Assembly (NCBI GenBank): GCA_025057395.1
Contig: JANWXU010000006.1
Coordinates: 1 to 64,000 of the forward strand
Length of the DNA stretch: 64,000 nucleotides
Source: Bacteroidia bacterium
GTDB lineage: Bacteria; Bacteroidota; Bacteroidia; J057; JANWXU01
Direction of reading: 5' to 3'
Shown: in pieces, positions 11,109 to 20,861 of the stretch
Position numbering within the stretch: position 1 is the stretch's first letter
How the letters are laid out: every line of letters begins with the position of its first letter
Notes under the pieces: generated by a model
What the model saw: the letters and a program-made list of their open reading frames with translations, nothing else
Told to the model about the DNA's origin: nothing
Database searches by the model: none
Program-made: the position numbers and the translations under genes

Positions 11109-12077
11109 ATGAATTATATTTATTTGCAAACCCTCTATGAAACGCAACCTGGCGCCAAATGGCAAAATTTTTTCAATACACATTGGCCTAATTACAAAAA
11201 GTGGTATTTAAGTAAAGGCGAAAAACAAAGGCCCGGTTTTTTAACATGCCAAAAACAACTTAAAAAGTATATGCCTGAACTTTTTCCTATCTGGGAAAAA
11301 CTGGTAGAACTTGCGGGAGGCGGAGACTTGCAGGCTCGTTTTCTGAGCCTGTATAATCCCCCTCCCTTTGTTGCTGGCTGCAGCCAAATGGTATGGTTAC
11401 AAGAACCCCTAGCTCTGGTGCGAAATTATGACTATTCTCCTCATCTTTTTGACGCCACCTTGTTACACACTCAGTGGTGCCAGCCTGTAATTGCCGTTTC
11501 AGACTGTTTATGGGGCGCTTTAGACGGAATTAATGCCGCAGGATTATGTGTCTCTCTGGCTTTTGGGGGCAGTCAAAAAACAGGTGAGGGCTTTGCTATT
11601 ACCCTAATTTTACGTTATCTTTTAGAGTGCTGCTACAATGTAAATGTAGCTTGCCAGGCTTTACAGAAAATTCCTTCTCATATGGCCTATAATGTATTAC
11701 TTCTAGATAGCAATGGCAACCATATGCTCGCTCAATTAGCTCCTGAACAAGAGCCCCAATTTTCTAAAGCTCTTTTTTCTACAAATCATCAGTGCAATTC
11801 CCAATGGTTGAAATATTTACAAATTAGCCAAACTTATGAACGATACCAATACCTTGAACACTTATTTTCTACTCCCACTTTAAACCTAGATTCAATAATT
11901 AGAGCTTTACTAAATCCTCCCCTTTATAGCACCCGTTTTGATAGAGGCTTTGGTACGTTATATACTGCAGCCTACTATCCTACTTATTTATCTGCTACTT
12001 TTCATTGGCCAGGTTTAAAATTAGAAAGAAATTTTTCTTCTACCGACGAACCAGCTTTTCATATTCAATACACCTAA
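11109..12077 (+). CDS. C45-family autoproteolytic acyltransferase/hydrolase (AAT / carcinine hydrolase-like Ntn fold)
   Basis: AGCSQMVW putative nucleophile Cys after about 90-aa propeptide, followed by LVRNYDYSP, WGALDGINAAGLCVSLAFGG, FSTNHQ. Confidence 0.8.
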   Translation: MNYIYLQTLYETQPGAKWQNFFNTHWPNYKKWYLSKGEKQRPGFLTCQKQLKKYMPELFPIWEKLVELAGGGDLQARFLSLYNPPPFVAGCSQMVWLQEPLALVRNYDYSPHLFDATLLHTQWCQPVIAVSDCLWGALDGINAAGLCVSLAFGGSQKTGEGFAITLILRYLLECCYNVNVACQALQKIPSHMAYNVLLLDSNGNHMLAQLAPEQEPQFSKALFSTNHQCNSQWLKYLQISQTYERYQYLEHLFSTPTLNLDSIIRALLNPPLYSTRFDRGFGTLYTAAYYPTYLSATFHWPGLKLERNFSSTDEPAFHIQYT

Positions 12078-12106
12078 AAAGCTAGTCAAAAAATTTATAC
12101 TGCTGT

Positions 12107-13570
12107 ATGCGCAATGGGCGAATTGTTTTTTTTAACATTATTGTATTGTTGTGGGCTCTATCTTTCAATGGACAGAGTCAAAATAAAAATATTCATCGCT
12201 ATTTCGAAAAAATTAGAAATAATGAGGCTCTCCTAACCGCCTTCTTCATGCAAATGCCTAAAGGCGGAGACTTACACCATCACTTCAGTGGCTCTGTATA
12301 TGCCGAAACTTACCTGGAGTATGCAATAGAAAATAATTACTGGCTCAACCGTAATACCCTAGAAGTAGCCATTGAAAAAAAGTCAGAAGACCCAGTATGG
12401 ACACAGTTTTCCACCCTCCAAAGCGAAGGCTCTTTAAATCTTTACCGTTCAAAATTACTACAAAAATGGTCAGTTAAAGACTACAACCTTAGCAATATAC
12501 CTCCTGATAAGCTATTTTTTGAAACTTTTGCTTATTTCAGTCCTATTAGTAAACAACCTAATTGTATCGCAAAGGGATTACTAGAATTAAAACACAGAGC
12601 AAAAATTGAAAATGTAAGCTACCTAGAAACTATGCTTTCTACTGTCCCTTGCTCACCGCCCCCTCCAGGAATAGAAAAATATAACTTTCGTCTGCGCCAA
12701 ATTCAAAATCAAAGAGATACACTAGCGCTATTTAGCTTATTAGATTCTCTTTTGCCCCTATTAAATCTCGAACGCCTAGAAAACTGCGCAGAAACCTATG
12801 CCAAAAACAATAGGAGAATGCATGATAGCCTGCAGCTAGACGAGTCAGATTTTATTATTCGTTATCAAACTTACGTACATAGGCACAGCGAGCCTACGGC
12901 TTTATTTCAAAGCCTGTGGATTGCATTTGCCGCTTCCCAAAAAAGTCCTCTCATTGTAGGTGTAAATATTGTAGGAGCAGAAGACCATCCTATTGCGCTC
13001 CAAGACTACTGGCTCCATATGGCCATGTTTCGCTATTGCCATAAAAAATTTCCTGCTGTAAAATATGCTCTACATGCCGGAGAATTAACCCTCGGCTTTG
13101 TAAAACCCGAAGAACTTACTTGGCATATTCAAGAAGCTATCTTTTTAGCTCAAGCTCATAGAGTCGGGCATGGTGTTGATATTATGCATGAAAGTCAAAT
13201 TTTTGAAATTTTAAAATGGATGCACACCCAAAAAATACCTGTGGAAATTAACCTAAGCAGTAACGAATTTATCCTAGGAGTAAAAGGAAATAAGCACCCT
13301 ATTGAGTTATATTTTCAACATAAAGTACCTATTGTAATTTGCAGTGATGATGCCGGAGTTTTACGCAATAACTTTACACATCAATTTGTGCTTCTTGCGC
13401 AAAGGTATAGAAAAATTAGGTATAAGCATATTAAAGAGTTTATTTTTAACAGTCTACACTATGCTTTCATTGAAGAAGAAAGCCTTAAGAAGGCACTAAT
13501 TCAAAATCTGGAAAAACGCTTTGCTTACTTTGAAAAAAAAATACTTCAAAACTGCTATAAAAAATTGTGA
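12107..13570 (+). CDS. Secreted adenosine deaminase-like protein (ADGF/CECR1-like)
   Basis: N-terminal signal peptide; MPKGGDLHHHFSGSV, ALHAGELTLG, HRVGHGVDIM, VICSDDAGVLRN metal/active-site motifs. Confidence 0.88.
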   Translation: MRNGRIVFFNIIVLLWALSFNGQSQNKNIHRYFEKIRNNEALLTAFFMQMPKGGDLHHHFSGSVYAETYLEYAIENNYWLNRNTLEVAIEKKSEDPVWTQFSTLQSEGSLNLYRSKLLQKWSVKDYNLSNIPPDKLFFETFAYFSPISKQPNCIAKGLLELKHRAKIENVSYLETMLSTVPCSPPPPGIEKYNFRLRQIQNQRDTLALFSLLDSLLPLLNLERLENCAETYAKNNRRMHDSLQLDESDFIIRYQTYVHRHSEPTALFQSLWIAFAASQKSPLIVGVNIVGAEDHPIALQDYWLHMAMFRYCHKKFPAVKYALHAGELTLGFVKPEELTWHIQEAIFLAQAHRVGHGVDIMHESQIFEILKWMHTQKIPVEINLSSNEFILGVKGNKHPIELYFQHKVPIVICSDDAGVLRNNFTHQFVLLAQRYRKIRYKHIKEFIFNSLHYAFIEEESLKKALIQNLEKRFAYFEKKILQNCYKKL

Positions 13571-13599
13571 GAATTCAATCAATTACTAAAAACTAATGC

Positions 13600-14892
13600 C
13601 TAATCACTAGAATTTAATGAATACTTTTCTCCCCACTTCAACCGAATAAATTGTTGAATTTCCTTTTCTTTACCAATAGGCTTAGGCAAATAAAATACTT
13701 TTCCTTCTAAACCTGGGGGCATAAATTCTTGCCTAGCCATAGGATTAAAAATATCAAAATCATGTTCATATAAATAGTTTTTACCATATCCCCAGTCTTT
13801 CATAGTATCAGTTACAGGATTTCTTAAGTGTAAAGGCACAGGAGGATTATGTTGAGTGCGAACTACTTCTAGAGCTTTTTCTATTCCTACATACGAAGCA
13901 TTACTTTTTAAGGAAGTAGCTAAATATACAGCACATTGGGCAAGAATAATTCTTGCTTCGGGCATTCCTATTACAGAAACTGCTTGAAAACAACTGGTGG
14001 CCAGTACTAAAGCATTAGGATTAGCATTTCCAATATCCTCAGAAGCTAGAATTATCATCCTACGAGCAATAAATTGTACATCTTCGCCACCCTCTAACAT
14101 TCTAGCTAACCAATATAAAGCGGCATTAGGATCACTACCTCGAATGCTTTTGATAAATGCAGAAATAATATCATAATGCTGCTCTCCTGCTTTATCGTAA
14201 AAAATACTCTTTCTTTGAGCTACTCTAGCTACTAACTCATTGGTGATTATAATTTTTTCCTCTTCCTTGTGCTGCAATACACATAGCTCTAATAAATTTA
14301 GTGCTTTACGCGCATCGCCATTAGAAATATGGAAAAAGGCATCATATTCGCAAATTTCAATAGAGCGCTTTTTTAGTAGGCTATCTTGCTGCAAAGCACG
14401 CTTTAATATTTTTGCAATTGCCTCCTGAGTTAGAGGGCGCAATGTAAGCACCTGACAGCGCGAAAGGAGAGCGGGTATTATTTCAAAAGAGGGATTTTCC
14501 GTGGTAGCTCCTATAAGGGTTATAAGACCAGTTTCCACTGCATGTAAAAGAGCATCCTGCTGCGCTTTATTAAAGCGATGTATTTCGTCGATAAACAAAA
14601 TAAGTCCCTTACGTACCTTTGCAGATTCAAGAATGACTCTAATTTCCTTAACTCCTGCCTGCACAGCACTTATCATTTCCAATTCTCTTCCTAAAGCAGA
14701 AGCTAAGATATATACTAGCGTTGTCTTTCCTACACCTGGGGGCCCCCAAAATACTAGAGAAGGAAGAAATTGGTTTTGTATAAAATTAAACAATAGCTGC
14801 CCTGCGGCAGTAAGATGCTCTTGCCCTATTAATTCTTCTAAAGTTCGAGGACGAACTCTTTCTGCTAAGGGAGGAAGGTCAGTCAACCTCAA
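13600..14892 (-). CDS. rarA: Replication-associated recombination protein A (AAA ATPase RarA/MgsA)
   Basis: RPRTLEELIGQEHLTAAG, FWGPPGVGKTTL, LFIDEIHRFNKAQQDALL, GATTENPSFE. Confidence 0.95.
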   Translation of the reverse strand: MRLTDLPPLAERVRPRTLEELIGQEHLTAAGQLLFNFIQNQFLPSLVFWGPPGVGKTTLVYILASALGRELEMISAVQAGVKEIRVILESAKVRKGLILFIDEIHRFNKAQQDALLHAVETGLITLIGATTENPSFEIIPALLSRCQVLTLRPLTQEAIAKILKRALQQDSLLKKRSIEICEYDAFFHISNGDARKALNLLELCVLQHKEEEKIIITNELVARVAQRKSIFYDKAGEQHYDIISAFIKSIRGSDPNAALYWLARMLEGGEDVQFIARRMIILASEDIGNANPNALVLATSCFQAVSVIGMPEARIILAQCAVYLATSLKSNASYVGIEKALEVVRTQHNPPVPLHLRNPVTDTMKDWGYGKNYLYEHDFDIFNPMARQEFMPPGLEGKVFYLPKPIGKEKEIQQFIRLKWGEKYSLNSSD

Positions 14893-15106
14893 TAATTGAC
14901 ATTAGTACAGATGGTACAGTAGACTGATAAGACTGGTAACGCTCGTCTTTTTCTATTATGCGATTATGTATAAGAGCTGTTTGTACCGCATGCTTTATAT
15001 TAGCATCCAGTAAGGAATGGAATTTCTCAAATTCCCAGTTCCAAGGGTTGGTAGTAGGCTCCAATTCTTGCCCAAATGCTTGGTTCGTAAACTTCAATGG
15101 TAGCAC
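14879..15106 (-). CDS. Small hypothetical ORF between the zeta-like kinase and rarA (start codon uncertain; GTG 15106 or TTG 15097 proposed)
   Basis: 3' part of the supplied 125-aa ORF. The portion upstream of about 15106 lies inside the zeta ORF in another frame; ELEPTTNPWNWEFEKFHSLLDANIKHAVQTALIHNRIIEKDER... lies mostly beyond the zeta stop; its stop overlaps the rarA start. Confidence 0.4.
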   Translation of the reverse strand: MLPLKFTNQAFGQELEPTTNPWNWEFEKFHSLLDANIKHAVQTALIHNRIIEKDERYQSYQSTVPSVLMSIIEVD

Positions 15107-15620
15107 CACTTTTTTTCCGCGACACAAGTATAGGTATTTTTCCAGAATTATCATAGACCCAAAAGTTATCGAAGAGAGGTATATATAGTTGGTGTAAATT
15201 GACAACAGAGCGGTAGTACCGCCTAAAAACAGTAGTTTTAGATACATAGTGCCCACCTAATTGTGCTCTTTTTTGTACTCGTTCATATGCTAATTCCGGA
15301 CTCTCTAACCACAAGTAAATCAGGTTTAGCATATACCCGGTGGATTTACATTGCCTCAAAATATGTGCCAAAGTAACAGAAGAAAGTGTACTTTCAAGAG
15401 CAAAATTTTGCTTATGATAGACTAATTGCCGCAATTCTTGAAGCAATATCTTAGAAGCTGCATAGCCTGCACTTCTTTGCGGATCTCGTAAGGAAATATT
15501 AGACGCAATAATATCCGCATTCAAAAATACCATCTGCCCTAATAAGTCTTGCGTTATAGGCAAAGCAACCGTAGTCTTACCCGCACCATTACATCCTCCA
15601 AATAAAAACAGAACTGCCAT
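15027..15620 (-). CDS. Zeta toxin-family P-loop kinase
   Basis: FGGCNGAGKTTVALP Walker A, FLNADIIASNI, NFALESTLSS, APYERVQKRA-like region read as LAYERVQKRAQLGGHYV. Confidence 0.82.
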   Translation of the reverse strand: MAVLFLFGGCNGAGKTTVALPITQDLLGQMVFLNADIIASNISLRDPQRSAGYAASKILLQELRQLVYHKQNFALESTLSSVTLAHILRQCKSTGYMLNLIYLWLESPELAYERVQKRAQLGGHYVSKTTVFRRYYRSVVNLHQLYIPLFDNFWVYDNSGKIPILVSRKKSGATIEVYEPSIWARIGAYYQPLELGI

Positions 15621-15917
15621 AGTTACTTTTTGTAATTAGTTAGATTAGTTAGACAGTTTAGCCTTCAATTTAAGAATAACTAACTCTAAAAATTTTTAAA
15701 TTGATATATAATTACCTAGATTGATAATTTTCAGTTACTTAGCCCATTCATTAATATTCACTGCCATAAACTTAAACATATGCTAAAAACAATAATGCAA
15801 AATGATGTTAATTTTTTGAGAATTCCTCTACCTAATATTTGTTTTATATCTATAATTTTGAGATAATATAGAGTTTAGGTTACTAAAAACAGTATTCAAT
15901 AAATAATAATATTTGCC

Positions 15918-16358
15918 ATGGCAGTAGAAAAAACAATTCTTCACGTTGAAGACGACCTACACTATCAAATGCTTTGTAAAAAAATATTTGAGAAGTTGGG
16001 CTTCGTGTATACCGGAGTACCCACCGCTGAAAGAGCAGAAGAAATTTTAAATCAAGAAAAAATAGATATTTTGCTAGTAGATTGCTTTTTACACTCCGAA
16101 GGAATTAACGGAGATAAGCTAATAGAAAATTTACTGAATACTAATAAATTTCAGAACCCGATCATTTACGTATCCAATTCGGCACGTCCTGCCTTTATTA
16201 AAAAACTCAAAAAAGACTATCCTAGTGCAAAAATTACAGAATGTGTAAAGCAAGATTTTTTACCTATGCTTAATCAACTAAGCCAAACTAACGAGCAGCC
16301 TAGCCCTGATTATCTTTTTGAATTTCTGGATACCGCCTATTCTACTGAACACTCCTAA
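15918..16358 (+). CDS. Stand-alone response regulator receiver domain protein
   Basis: ILHVEDDLHYQML acidic pocket, DILLVDCFL phospho-acceptor Asp, IIYVSNSA; no output domain. Confidence 0.8.
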   Translation: MAVEKTILHVEDDLHYQMLCKKIFEKLGFVYTGVPTAERAEEILNQEKIDILLVDCFLHSEGINGDKLIENLLNTNKFQNPIIYVSNSARPAFIKKLKKDYPSAKITECVKQDFLPMLNQLSQTNEQPSPDYLFEFLDTAYSTEHS

Positions 16359-16418
16359 ACAAAATCAGCACTTACTAGTGCTTAATTTAGTAATCTTAAT
16401 TCTAAATTCATAGCATAA

Positions 16419-17069
16419 ATGCAAGTATCTCCCTCAATTATTGCTACAGAATTCCTAAAACTTTCCCAAACTCTCAATTTATTGAACGAAAGTGAAGCAG
16501 ATTATATCCACTGTGATATCATGGATGGCAATTTCGTGCCTAACCTCACTTTTGGTATGACAATTTTTGCAGAAATTGCTCAATTTTCTCAAAAACCCCT
16601 AGAAGCCCACCTGATGATACAAAACCCTGAAAAATATATTCCGGACTTTCAAAAAGCAGGTGCTCAAATAATCACTATTCACTATGAAGGAAATTTGCAC
16701 GTGCACCGTACCCTAAACCAAATCAAATCTTTAGGCTGCCAAGCAGGACTAGCAATCAACCCATCTACGCCAATAGAGTGTGTATTAGACCTTATATGCG
16801 AAGTTGATATAATTTGCCTAATGAGCGTTAATCCTGGCTTTTATGGGCAGCCTTTTATTCCTCGAACATTATCTAAAATACAAAGGCTTAAAAATTTAAT
16901 CCTTCAAGAAAAAAGCTCAGCTCTAATTGAAGTAGATGGGGGTGTAACTTTCGAAAATATTCCTAATATTGCTGCTGCAGGCGCCGATATCGTTGTAGCA
17001 GGAAATACTGTTTTTAGGCATCCTAAGTATACCATCCATCAAGCTATTGCAGAACTCAAAAAATTTTAA
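16419..17069 (+). CDS. rpe: Ribulose-phosphate 3-epimerase
   Basis: VSPSIIATEFLKL, YIHCDIMDGNFVPNLTFG, LMSVNPGFYGQPFIP, EVDGGVTFENI. Confidence 0.96.
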   Translation: MQVSPSIIATEFLKLSQTLNLLNESEADYIHCDIMDGNFVPNLTFGMTIFAEIAQFSQKPLEAHLMIQNPEKYIPDFQKAGAQIITIHYEGNLHVHRTLNQIKSLGCQAGLAINPSTPIECVLDLICEVDIICLMSVNPGFYGQPFIPRTLSKIQRLKNLILQEKSSALIEVDGGVTFENIPNIAAAGADIVVAGNTVFRHPKYTIHQAIAELKKF

Positions 17070-19647
17070 TCTAATTATCTCCAAAGTGAATGAAAATCAA
17101 ATAAGCATAAGTATTTTTTGTTTTATCATAGCGTTGGCAGTAGCTCCCTACCTTCAAGGTCAAACCCAACTTCAAGTTTTCGTATATAAAGGCTCTAAGC
17201 AGTCTCCCATTTCGCAAGCAGAAGTCACTATTCAAAATACGCCCTACAAGTGTACTACTAATGACTCAGGGTTTTGCACTATCGCCTTAAAAGCAGGCAA
17301 CTACAAAGTACGCGCAAGATTTGAAGAAGAAATAACAAAATATAAGACCATTCGCATAAAAAAAGATAGCATTGCCGTAATTTATTTTGATCTTTTAAAA
17401 GATGCTCTTCTGATAGATACATTGCAAATTATAGCTCCTAGCCCCAAAACTGAGCTTCAAGAAAAACCCTTTATGGAAACTATTCCTATTGAAACAGAGA
17501 AAATCAGAAAAATCACCTTTGTAAAGCACGACGAAAGCATTTTACAGCTCACCCCTGGAGTAGCAGGAAGTAGCGAATTTTCATCTCAATACCGTGTACG
17601 CGGAGGTAACTACGATGAAAATTTGGTTTATATAAATGGTGTAGAAATTTATCGTCCTTTTCTAGTTCGTAGCGGACAAATGGAGGGTCTAGGCCTAATT
17701 AATTTCAACCTAGCAAGCGACGTGTCTTTTAGTACGGGTGGCTTTATGGCACGCTATGGAGATAAACTTTCCTCTGTATTAGATGTAACTTACAGCAAAC
17801 CCACTACATGGAAAGGATCGTTAGAACTAGGATTACTTACCGCCAACCTTCACTTAGAAGGATATATTCCACATAAAAAAGACTCATTGTTGCCTAGCCC
17901 CTTCTCTTTTGTAGCAGGCTTACGAAGATTCTCCACTCGTTACTTACTCAGTACTCTTGACGCTCAAGGCCAATACCTGCCAGAATTTTGGGATGGACAA
18001 TTCCTCCTTCATTTTACTCCTCATTTCAAAAAACATAAACATATTCGAATTAGACAGCGGAAAGATGGAAAAATAGATACCCTATATGGCGTCAAAGACC
18101 CCTTACGTATATCAGTACTAGGAATTATTCAGCGTAATAATTTTCTCTTTCGTCCGCAATCGCGAGAAACTACTTTTGGAAGCTTTCAGGCTGGCTTACG
18201 ACTATTCATTGGCTTTGAGGGGGAAGAAGCAACAAAATACATTACCAGCCAAGGTGCCCTTATTTTTGAATGGATACCTAGCCTCCGATTTAAAACTAAA
18301 ACTATCATTAGTGCCGTAGCTAGCGAGGAAGCGGAGCTTTTTACCGTGGAGGGCGGTTATCGTATCTCAGATATTAGTACCAACTTTGGCAGTGACCAGT
18401 TTAATCAAGAAATTGGAGTCCGAGGAATAGGCTCAGAAATAAGACATGCCCGTAACTTTTTAGAAGTAAGAGCTCTTAGCTTATGGCACCAAAGTGAAAT
18501 AAAGCTGGGCAGAAATTTTTATAAATATATCTCCGATAAAAATAAACCTTTGCATACTCTCGAATGGGGAATACGAGTACAGTATGAATACATTGAAGAT
18601 CTACTTAAAGAATGGAACGCCTTGGATTCTGCCGATTACCTCTGGATGACTGAATCTATCAATGCCGCTAATAAAATGTATTCTCAGCGTGTTTCTGCCT
18701 ACCTACAAGAAAATTGGAAAATCAACCGTTCTTTTTTCATAGTAGGAGGTATTCGAGCTAATTATTGGTCTATTAATAAAGAATTTTTTATTACTCCTCG
18801 CTTACAAGTTGTTTATACGCCCATTCGTCAAGCCCTAGAGGGTGAAAAAAGAAAATATCAGTTTCGGGCAGCCCTAGGAGCTTACTTTCAACCTCCTTTT
18901 TACCGAGAATTACGTGATTTTCAGGGTAGAGTTTACACACATACGCTTTCTCAAAAATCTTATCATGCTATTCTTGGTTTTGATTATATTTTTCAACTTT
19001 TCAACCGTACTTTTAAAGTATTCACAGAAGTCTATTATAAGCATTTATTTGATATTCTCCCTTATCAAATTGATAATGTTCGAATTCGATATTTTCCTGA
19101 AGATAGTACAGGCTCTTTGCGCGGAGTAGGTTATGCTTATGGTTGGGATTTTCGCATTAATGGACAATTTATCAAAGACATCGATTCTTGGTTTAGCATT
19201 TCTCTATTGCGTACTCGGGAAAATGTTCCTAACGATGGTCAAGGATTTATCCGCCGCCCTACCGACCAACTGGTAATGTTTAATTTTTATTTTCAGGACG
19301 AAGTACCCAAAATACCAAGTATTAAGGCACACATGAATTTTATTTTTGCAAGCGGACTTCCTTTTGGTCCTCCGGCTTCTTACCAAGCAAGAACTCTATT
19401 GAATGCGCCGTATTATTTAAGGGTAGATTTAGGAGTAAGTAAAGAATTTATTTTCGAGAAAAAATTAAGGATTATCAAAAATTGGAAGATTTACTCCCTA
19501 TGGTTAGGACTAGAAGTATTCAATTTATTTGGAAGAGCCAATACTGTTTCTTTTCAATGGGTGCGCGATTTTGACCAAATTTTTTACGCCGTACCTAACT
19601 ATTTATCTGCACGCTTACTTAATTTGAGAATAATCGCACGATTTTAA
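17047..19647 (+). CDS. TonB-dependent receptor with N-terminal carboxypeptidase-like regulatory domain
   Basis: Signal peptide, CarbopepD_reg-like domain, plug domain (TPGVAGSSEFSSQYRVRGGNYDENLVYINGVEIYRP), C-terminal beta-barrel. Confidence 0.88.
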   Translation: MQNSKNFNLIISKVNENQISISIFCFIIALAVAPYLQGQTQLQVFVYKGSKQSPISQAEVTIQNTPYKCTTNDSGFCTIALKAGNYKVRARFEEEITKYKTIRIKKDSIAVIYFDLLKDALLIDTLQIIAPSPKTELQEKPFMETIPIETEKIRKITFVKHDESILQLTPGVAGSSEFSSQYRVRGGNYDENLVYINGVEIYRPFLVRSGQMEGLGLINFNLASDVSFSTGGFMARYGDKLSSVLDVTYSKPTTWKGSLELGLLTANLHLEGYIPHKKDSLLPSPFSFVAGLRRFSTRYLLSTLDAQGQYLPEFWDGQFLLHFTPHFKKHKHIRIRQRKDGKIDTLYGVKDPLRISVLGIIQRNNFLFRPQSRETTFGSFQAGLRLFIGFEGEEATKYITSQGALIFEWIPSLRFKTKTIISAVASEEAELFTVEGGYRISDISTNFGSDQFNQEIGVRGIGSEIRHARNFLEVRALSLWHQSEIKLGRNFYKYISDKNKPLHTLEWGIRVQYEYIEDLLKEWNALDSADYLWMTESINAANKMYSQRVSAYLQENWKINRSFFIVGGIRANYWSINKEFFITPRLQVVYTPIRQALEGEKRKYQFRAALGAYFQPPFYRELRDFQGRVYTHTLSQKSYHAILGFDYIFQLFNRTFKVFTEVYYKHLFDILPYQIDNVRIRYFPEDSTGSLRGVGYAYGWDFRINGQFIKDIDSWFSISLLRTRENVPNDGQGFIRRPTDQLVMFNFYFQDEVPKIPSIKAHMNFIFASGLPFGPPASYQARTLLNAPYYLRVDLGVSKEFIFEKKLRIIKNWKIYSLWLGLEVFNLFGRANTVSFQWVRDFDQIFYAVPNYLSARLLNLRIIARF

Positions 19648-19686
19648 TTATTTTAACGTAATTAATTGTAGCTTTCATAAATACGT

Positions 19687-20751
19687 ATGGCCCTAAAATT
19701 TTATCCTTTAGAAGTCAAAGAAATTATACACGAAACAGACGAAGCCTATACTATAAAATTCGATAAGCCTAATTTAGAGGTCTTTCAATACTTGCCTGGG
19801 CAATACATTACTGTAAAAGTTGAAATTGGGGGCGAAAAACTTAAAAGAGCATTCTCCTTATCCAGTTCTCCCTATACTGATAACTTCTTATCTATTACTA
19901 TCAAGGCAATTCCGGGTGGCAAAGTATCGAATTATCTACAAAAATACCTCCAAGTAGGAGATACTTTAGAAGTTTATCCCCCCTTAGGAAACTTTACTGT
20001 AAAACCCGCAGCTTGCAATGGCAAACATTATCTTTTAATAGGCGGAGGCAGTGGTATTACGCCCCTAATGTCTATTCTTAAAAGCGTTTTAGAAGTAGAA
20101 CCTGGTAGTAGAGTTACCTTATTATACGGTAACCGAGATGAAAAATCAATTATATTTAAACAAGCTCTGGAAAATATCGCAGAACACAATGACCGCCTTG
20201 AGCTTATTCATGTCCTTTCGCAACCCTCTGAACGCTGGACAGGTTTAAAAGGACGTATCGAGGGAGAACTTCTCTTAAATATTATACAAGACGTACAAAG
20301 AAAAGCCCAAAAACCTATTGAATATTATCTCTGCGGTCCAGCAGGAATGATGGCAACCGTGGAATCAACATTAAAAAAATTAGGAGTTGACGAAAAAAAT
20401 ATTCATAAAGAACATTACTCTGCTCTTCCAGCTATTGAAGAAGAAAAACAAGAAGAAGAAGTATCCTACGAAATTATTACCCGAGACGTAAAAGTAATTT
20501 TGGAAGGAAAAACTTACACCGTTACAGTTCCTGCTGGTGAATCTATACTAGATGCCGCAATTGCTCAAGACTTGGACCCCCCCTATGCCTGCCAAGAGGG
20601 AGTTTGTTCCACTTGCCGTGCCAAATTACATAGTGGTCTAGTACAAATGCAAGCAAGAGACGGCCTCTCGGACGAAGAGCTACAGGCTAATTACATTCTT
20701 ACTTGTCAATCTTACCCCCTAACAGATGACGTAGTAATAGAGTTTGCATAA
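19687..20751 (+). CDS. Ferredoxin-NAD(P)H reductase / PaaE-like flavin oxidoreductase with C-terminal 2Fe-2S domain
   Basis: RAFSLSSSPY FAD motif, LIGGGSGITPLMSIL, YYLCGPAGMM, PYACQEGVCSTCRAKL...LTCQSYP. Confidence 0.92.
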   Translation: MALKFYPLEVKEIIHETDEAYTIKFDKPNLEVFQYLPGQYITVKVEIGGEKLKRAFSLSSSPYTDNFLSITIKAIPGGKVSNYLQKYLQVGDTLEVYPPLGNFTVKPAACNGKHYLLIGGGSGITPLMSILKSVLEVEPGSRVTLLYGNRDEKSIIFKQALENIAEHNDRLELIHVLSQPSERWTGLKGRIEGELLLNIIQDVQRKAQKPIEYYLCGPAGMMATVESTLKKLGVDEKNIHKEHYSALPAIEEEKQEEEVSYEIITRDVKVILEGKTYTVTVPAGESILDAAIAQDLDPPYACQEGVCSTCRAKLHSGLVQMQARDGLSDEELQANYILTCQSYPLTDDVVIEFA

Positions 20752-20805
20752 ATTGCTTCAGTCACAATACCCGTATTTATCTTCTCAAGTCAATTGAACA
20801 AAATA

Positions 20806-20850
20806 ATAAATCCTACTTTCTCTTATGAAAACAGAGAAAGTAGGATTTAT
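20806..20850. terminator. Strong bidirectional hairpin between convergent genes
   Basis: Perfect 18-bp stem ATAAATCCTACTTTCTCT / AGAGAAAGTAGGATTTAT with 9-nt loop TATGAAAAC. Confidence 0.8.
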
Positions 20851-20861
20851 GCTAAAATCTA

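Noticed and set aside
14501-14899. 132-aa plus-strand ORF opposite rarA
   Set aside because: Shadow ORF; rarA motifs on the other strand are unambiguous.
15107-15256. N-terminal half of the 125-aa ORF (MGTMYLKLLFLGG...)
   Set aside because: Lies inside the zeta-kinase ORF in another frame; only the part after about 15106 is plausible as a separate gene.
17047-17069. Overlap between rpe end and TonB receptor start as a recoding signal
   Set aside because: Ordinary gene overlap; a downstream start before the hydrophobic signal segment is equally possible.
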